From CAYUKK01 sp964445305 (GTDB lineage Bacteria; Acidobacteriota; Aminicenantia; Aminicenantales; UBA8522), in the NCBI GenBank assembly GCA_964445305.1, contig CAYUKK010000208.1, forward strand, positions 1-24,621: DNA of 24,621 nucleotides, in the 5' to 3' direction. A model generated the notes under the pieces. That model was not told the DNA's origin, searched no databases, and was given only the letters and a program-made list of their open reading frames with translations. Shown piece after piece: positions 21,618 through 24,621 of this stretch (position 1 is its first letter; each line of letters starts with the position of its first letter). The position numbers and the translations under genes are program-made.

Positions 21618-23360
21618 TCATGGCCAGGAAACTCCTTGGGCAAGAGCGAGAATCTGGCGGGTCAGGTTTTGCTTCTGGCTGAGAAGCTGGGAAAGCTGGT
21701 CTTTCTCGCCGTTTCGCTCACAGCGGACGATCTCCCTCTGTAAGGCGCGAAGCTCGTTTTCGAGACAGGTTCGGCGCAGGCTGATCAGGCAGTCGAGTGC
21801 TTCTTCTTCCGTGGCCCGACCGAGTGGCTCGAGGAGGAGTCGCGATAGAGGGCTAGCCAGCTTTGGCCCGACAGCTTCAAGCAGCTCAGCAAAGGCAAAA
21901 TCCTTGCCCGTTCTTGATTTCTCGAGGATAAAGGCAAGAGCAGGCTCGCTCTTCAGGCCTTTCAGGTGTTCTCTTTTTATTTTGGCGCCGACTGAAGCGG
22001 CGACCCGCCTGTTTTCGAGGAAAATCTGGAGCAGCCTTTTTTCAGCCGGAAGAAACATCTCCCTTTCCTCTTGACTTTGCTCCTGGGGCGATTTTTCGAT
22101 TACCTGCCGAAGCAAAAATTCCTCGACGGAGAGTAGCTCGCTGACTTGGCGGAGGTATTCGCTCCGGACAAGAGAATCAGGAATCTTTTCGACGACCGAG
22201 ACAATGGCCCTGATCAACCTCGATTTTTCCTCAGGGATGTCCATCCGGCCGGAGCGGGTTATTGAATCGACGAGGAACTTTATCCCGGGAAGGGGGGCTT
22301 TTAAAAGGCGAAGGTAGGAATCCCGGCCGTTCTGACGGAGGAACCCGTCAGGGTCAAGGTTCTGCGGCAAGATGAGAACATGAGTCTGGAGGCCCTTTTC
22401 CAGGCAGATAGGCAGGGCTCGAAGAGCAGCGTTTCGTCCGGCCGCGTCTCCATCGTAGTTGATGATGACCCGCGGCGCAAACCGCCGGGCCAGGGCGGCC
22501 TGATGTTCGGTCAAACTCGTGCCCAGCGAGGCAGCGATATTCTTAATGCCGGCCTGGAAGAGGGCGGCAAAATCCGTGTACCCTTCGACGAGAAGGATTT
22601 CACCAGCCTCCCGGATGGCTTCTTTTGTCCAGTTAAGACCGTAGAGGACTTTGCCCTTGGAATAAACCGGAGTCTCGGGTGAATTGAGGTATTTGGGTTC
22701 GGCGTTGAAGATGGAGCGCCCGCCAAACCCCACCACCCGGCCCGTCAGGCTGAAAATGGGGAAAATGATTCTCCCCCGGAAGCGGTCGTGGAATTCGTTC
22801 TTTTTCTGTCCGGGAATGACGAGGCCGGCCTTTTCGAGGAGGGCCATGTCGCCATGCCTGTCTTTCAGGTTGGTGAGGAGAGCATTCCAGGAATTCGGGG
22901 CATAGCCGACTTTGAGTGTTTCCAGAGTGGCCGGAGCAAAACCTCTTTTCTTCAGGTAATCCAGAGCTGCTTCTCCCTCTTTGGTCTGGAAGAGGCTCTG
23001 CCGGAAAAAAGCCAGGGCAGCTTCATTGACCTTGTAAATTTTTTCCTCGAGCTTGATAAGCTCGGGAGAGAGTTTGGTCGGCCGGGGGAGGGGAATATGG
23101 AACCTCTCGGCGAGAGATTTGAGGGCCTCGGGAAAAGTCAGATTTTCCTTCTCCATGACGAAGGAAAAGACATCTCCACCCGCGCCACAGCCAAAGCAGT
23201 GGAAGAGCTGTTTTTCCGGGTCGACGGTGAAGGAAGGGTCCTTCTCGGCGTGGAAGGGGCAAAGTCCGACGTATTTTTTGCCCCGTTTTTTCAGAGTCGT
23301 GTAAAGGGATGCAACCTCAACGATATTGGCAACCTGCCTGACCTGGTCAACGATTTCCAT
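21618..23360 (-). CDS. dnaG: DNA primase DnaG
   Basis: A 580-residue primase that lays RNA primers at the replication fork. The CHC2 zinc finger is Cys34, His37, Cys55, Cys58 (CPFH and CFGC). The TOPRIM core has the catalytic Glu259 in LLVEGYTDF and the Asp303/Asp305 pair in NYDGDAAGR. The C-terminal third, the helicase-binding region, is less conserved but of normal length. The ATG at 23360 was chosen over an in-frame TTG at 23372; neither has a strong ribosome site. A strong promoter lies about 34 bp upstream, and rpoD follows, probably in one operon. Confidence 0.95.
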   Translation of the reverse strand: MEIVDQVRQVANIVEVASLYTTLKKRGKKYVGLCPFHAEKDPSFTVDPEKQLFHCFGCGAGGDVFSFVMEKENLTFPEALKSLAERFHIPLPRPTKLSPELIKLEEKIYKVNEAALAFFRQSLFQTKEGEAALDYLKKRGFAPATLETLKVGYAPNSWNALLTNLKDRHGDMALLEKAGLVIPGQKKNEFHDRFRGRIIFPIFSLTGRVVGFGGRSIFNAEPKYLNSPETPVYSKGKVLYGLNWTKEAIREAGEILLVEGYTDFAALFQAGIKNIAASLGTSLTEHQAALARRFAPRVIINYDGDAAGRNAALRALPICLEKGLQTHVLILPQNLDPDGFLRQNGRDSYLRLLKAPLPGIKFLVDSITRSGRMDIPEEKSRLIRAIVSVVEKIPDSLVRSEYLRQVSELLSVEEFLLRQVIEKSPQEQSQEEREMFLPAEKRLLQIFLENRRVAASVGAKIKREHLKGLKSEPALAFILEKSRTGKDFAFAELLEAVGPKLASPLSRLLLEPLGRATEEEALDCLISLRRTCLENELRALQREIVRCERNGEKDQLSQLLSQKQNLTRQILALAQGVSWP

Positions 23361-23393
23361 TTGCAGTGCCAATCAGCTTTAAAAGCCTACGTA

Positions 23394-23422
23394 AATATAG
23401 GGGCCGACCCTGTTATTGTCAA
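23394..23422 (-). promoter_or_regulatory. Strong sigma-70 type promoter of dnaG-rpoD
   Basis: On the minus strand a perfect TTGACA (23422-23417) and TATATT (23399-23394, five of six) are separated by exactly 17 bp. Transcription would start near 23387, about 27 nt before the dnaG ATG. This means the primary sigma factor would drive its own operon. Confidence 0.65.
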
Positions 23423-23454
23423 GGAGGCCACCCTATTTTTTTCACCCATTTTTC

Positions 23455-24198
23455 TCAAAGGTGGTTGATGAGGCTGGCCAGATACCCAGCCCCGAAGCCG
23501 TTGTCGATGTTGACGACAGCCACGCCGCCGGGACAGGAATTCAGCATGGTCAGGAGGGGCGCCAGCCCTTGCAGGCTGACGCCGTATCCGACGCTTGTTG
23601 GGACGGCAATGACAGGGACGTTGACGAGGCCGGCCACAACGCTCGGCAGAGCCCCCTCCATTCCCGCGACTGCGATGATGGTCCGGGCTGCCTTGATCTT
23701 GTCCATTTCCCCAAACAGGCGATGGATGCCGGCCACCCCGACATCATAGATTCTTTCGACCTCGTTGCCGAGGACATCGCAGGTCACGGCCGCTTCCTCG
23801 GCCACCGGAATATCCGATGTCCCGGCTGTTATGACGACGATCTTGCCCTTTCCGGAAAGGCATTCCTTCTGCTTTAAGAAAGCAATTTTTCCTGGTCGGT
23901 TGTAGAGGAGGCCGGGGATTTTCTTCTTGAGCTGAGCATAGACAGAAGCTTCGAGGCGAGTGATGAGGAGGTTGTGGCCTCGCCTGAGGATTTCGCGGGC
24001 TATTCCCAGTATCTGGCCATAGCTCTTGCCCTGGCCATAGACGATCTCGGGGAAGCCTTTCCGCAAAGCCCGGTGGTGGTCAACTTTGGCAAAGCCAAGG
24101 TCCTGATAGGGGAAATACTGTAACCTGGATAAGGCCACTTGAGGAGTGATTTTTTTATTGTAGAGGTCTCGCAGCACCTCTTCCAGGCTCGATTTCAC
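23455..24198 (-). CDS. larB: LarB-type NaAD carboxylase/hydrolase (Ni-pincer cofactor)
   Basis: A 247-residue LarB homologue (AIR-carboxylase-like fold) that makes pyridinium-3,5-biscarboxylate mononucleotide, the first step of the nickel-pincer cofactor of lactate racemase and relatives. Motifs are FAKVDHHRALRKGFPE (36-51), TAGTSDIPVAEEA (124-136) and CPGGVAVVNIDNGFGAG with Cys222, matching the cysteine that attacks the nicotinamide ring in LarB. I place the start at the GTG at 24198. The frame stays open for 60 more codons, but those lie in the MITE-like repeat. No ribosome site is visible; a TAAGAT hexamer ends 7 nt upstream. No larC or larE is in the window. Confidence 0.9.
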   Translation of the reverse strand: MKSSLEEVLRDLYNKKITPQVALSRLQYFPYQDLGFAKVDHHRALRKGFPEIVYGQGKSYGQILGIAREILRRGHNLLITRLEASVYAQLKKKIPGLLYNRPGKIAFLKQKECLSGKGKIVVITAGTSDIPVAEEAAVTCDVLGNEVERIYDVGVAGIHRLFGEMDKIKAARTIIAVAGMEGALPSVVAGLVNVPVIAVPTSVGYGVSLQGLAPLLTMLNSCPGGVAVVNIDNGFGAGYLASLINHL

Positions 24199-24247
24199 AT
24201 TATTTATCTTACCACAGAAAGCCGTTTCGCGCCAGAGGGGGGTCAAA

Positions 24248-24476
24248 CCCAAATTTGCCGATAGAGAATTATCATCAAGCGAAAGTGCTTGATCTTGTAG
24301 CAAATTATCATAATAGCGAGTGCACCCGAGGGGTGGCGTGGTTCGGGGGCCCCCGCCGACCCGAGCGTTTGATGCCACCCATCTTCTTGACTGATGATAA
24401 ACAATTTAGACCGCTCGGGGACGCCGGGGGTGAACCCCGACAGGACCCGTCGGGTGCTTCTATCCGCATTTTCGGG
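24248..24476 (-). mobile_element. MITE-like element, copy B (229 bp)
   Basis: Ends are CCCAAATTTGCCGATAG at 24248 and, read from the minus strand, CCCGAAAATGCGGATAG from 24476. In the minus orientation the order of modules equals that of copy A: 55-bp module, spacer, 102-bp module. It is dense in hairpins: ATCAAGC/GCTTGAT (24274-24293), CACCC/GGGTG (24323-24335), the palindrome CGGGGGCCCCCG (24344-24355), CGGGG/CCCCG (about 24424-24439) and ACCCG/CGGGT (about 24445-24455). It separates the divergent larB and M20 genes and fills most of the gap 24199-24538. Confidence 0.65.
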
Positions 24477-24538
24477 TAATAAGGAATTGCTTGCTAATTC
24501 GCTAACAGGATGTTACCATGGGGAACCGTGAGGATTTT

Positions 24539-24621
24539 ATGACCAAATTCGAAAAAATCTCTCGACGAATCCAGAGCTTCCGTGATGACATGATTGACCT
24601 TCAAGTGCGACTGTGCGCCCA
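24539..24621 (+). CDS. M20-type metallopeptidase, 5' end only
   Basis: The frame is open to the end of the window (27 full codons from the ATG at 24539). It begins MTKFEKISRRIQSFRDDMID and continues LQVRLCA, which resembles the N-terminus of the M20 metallo-hydrolase group (succinyl-diaminopimelate desuccinylase/ArgE-like), whose next residues usually begin the AIPA segment. A GTGAGGA ribosome site ends 5 nt upstream. An in-frame ATG at 24518 with an AGGA site 7 nt upstream is an alternative. With so little sequence the family call is tentative; the start is reasonably supported. Confidence 0.55.
   Translation, partial: MTKFEKISRRIQSFRDDMIDLQVRLCA

Noticed and set aside
24248..24476. Hairpin series as a CRISPR array or attachment site
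   Set aside because: The hairpins differ in sequence and there are no regularly spaced repeats with unique spacers or an integrase gene.
24255..24479. 74-codon plus-strand frame before the M20 gene
   Set aside because: It lies wholly within MITE-like copy B, has no ribosome site and no recognisable family; open frame is explained by the GC-rich repeat.

Overview
The window reads as a piece of a bacterial chromosome, moderately GC-rich, with core genes (rpoD, dnaG, aspS, hisS, accA, rlmB) interspersed with genes typical of an anaerobic, amino-acid-using heterotroph: an IscU-type scaffold, a radical SAM enzyme, a tyrosine phenol-lyase relative and two aminotransferases. The mix and the protein style recall uncultured lineages such as Candidatus Aminicenantes or relatives of Acidobacteriota, but this is an inference from remembered family features, not a search result.

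Layout. Positions 59-11433 are all plus-strand: (1) four tightly packed genes for an IscU-like scaffold, a cysteine-rich DUF6485 protein, a radical SAM protein and a DUF6125-like protein; (2) an ilvE / hisC-like / tyrosine-phenol-lyase-like / trmO cluster; (3) a pair of M16 peptidase-family subunits, one with the zinc motif and one degenerate and lipoprotein-like; (4) a DUF2723 multi-spanning membrane protein. A 379-bp convergent gap follows (11434-11812).

Positions 11813-24198 are all minus-strand. Read in transcription order they are larB, dnaG-rpoD, a secreted Met-rich DUF4412-like protein, then rlmB, an ECF sigma factor, its zinc-finger anti-sigma factor, a YbjQ protein and a previously uncounted 24-residue membrane peptide, then accA, hisS and aspS. 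Several good sigma-70 style promoters can be read: before dnaG, before the DUF4412-like gene, before accA (placed so that the mRNA would be leaderless), and a weaker one before rlmB whose -35 is bracketed by an 8-bp direct repeat. The last bases hold the 5' end of a plus-strand M20-type peptidase gene.

The most unusual structure is a MITE-like element. Two copies (19166-19562 and 24248-24476) lie in opposite orientation around the larB-dnaG-rpoD block, share terminal inverted repeats close to CCCRRAWTTGCCGATAGA and a 102-bp, 91%-identical end module, and are full of small hairpins. A solo end lies at 11681-11714. A frameshifted IS481/IS3-type transposase remnant directly abuts one copy. No CRISPR array, tRNA, rRNA or obvious defence island is visible.
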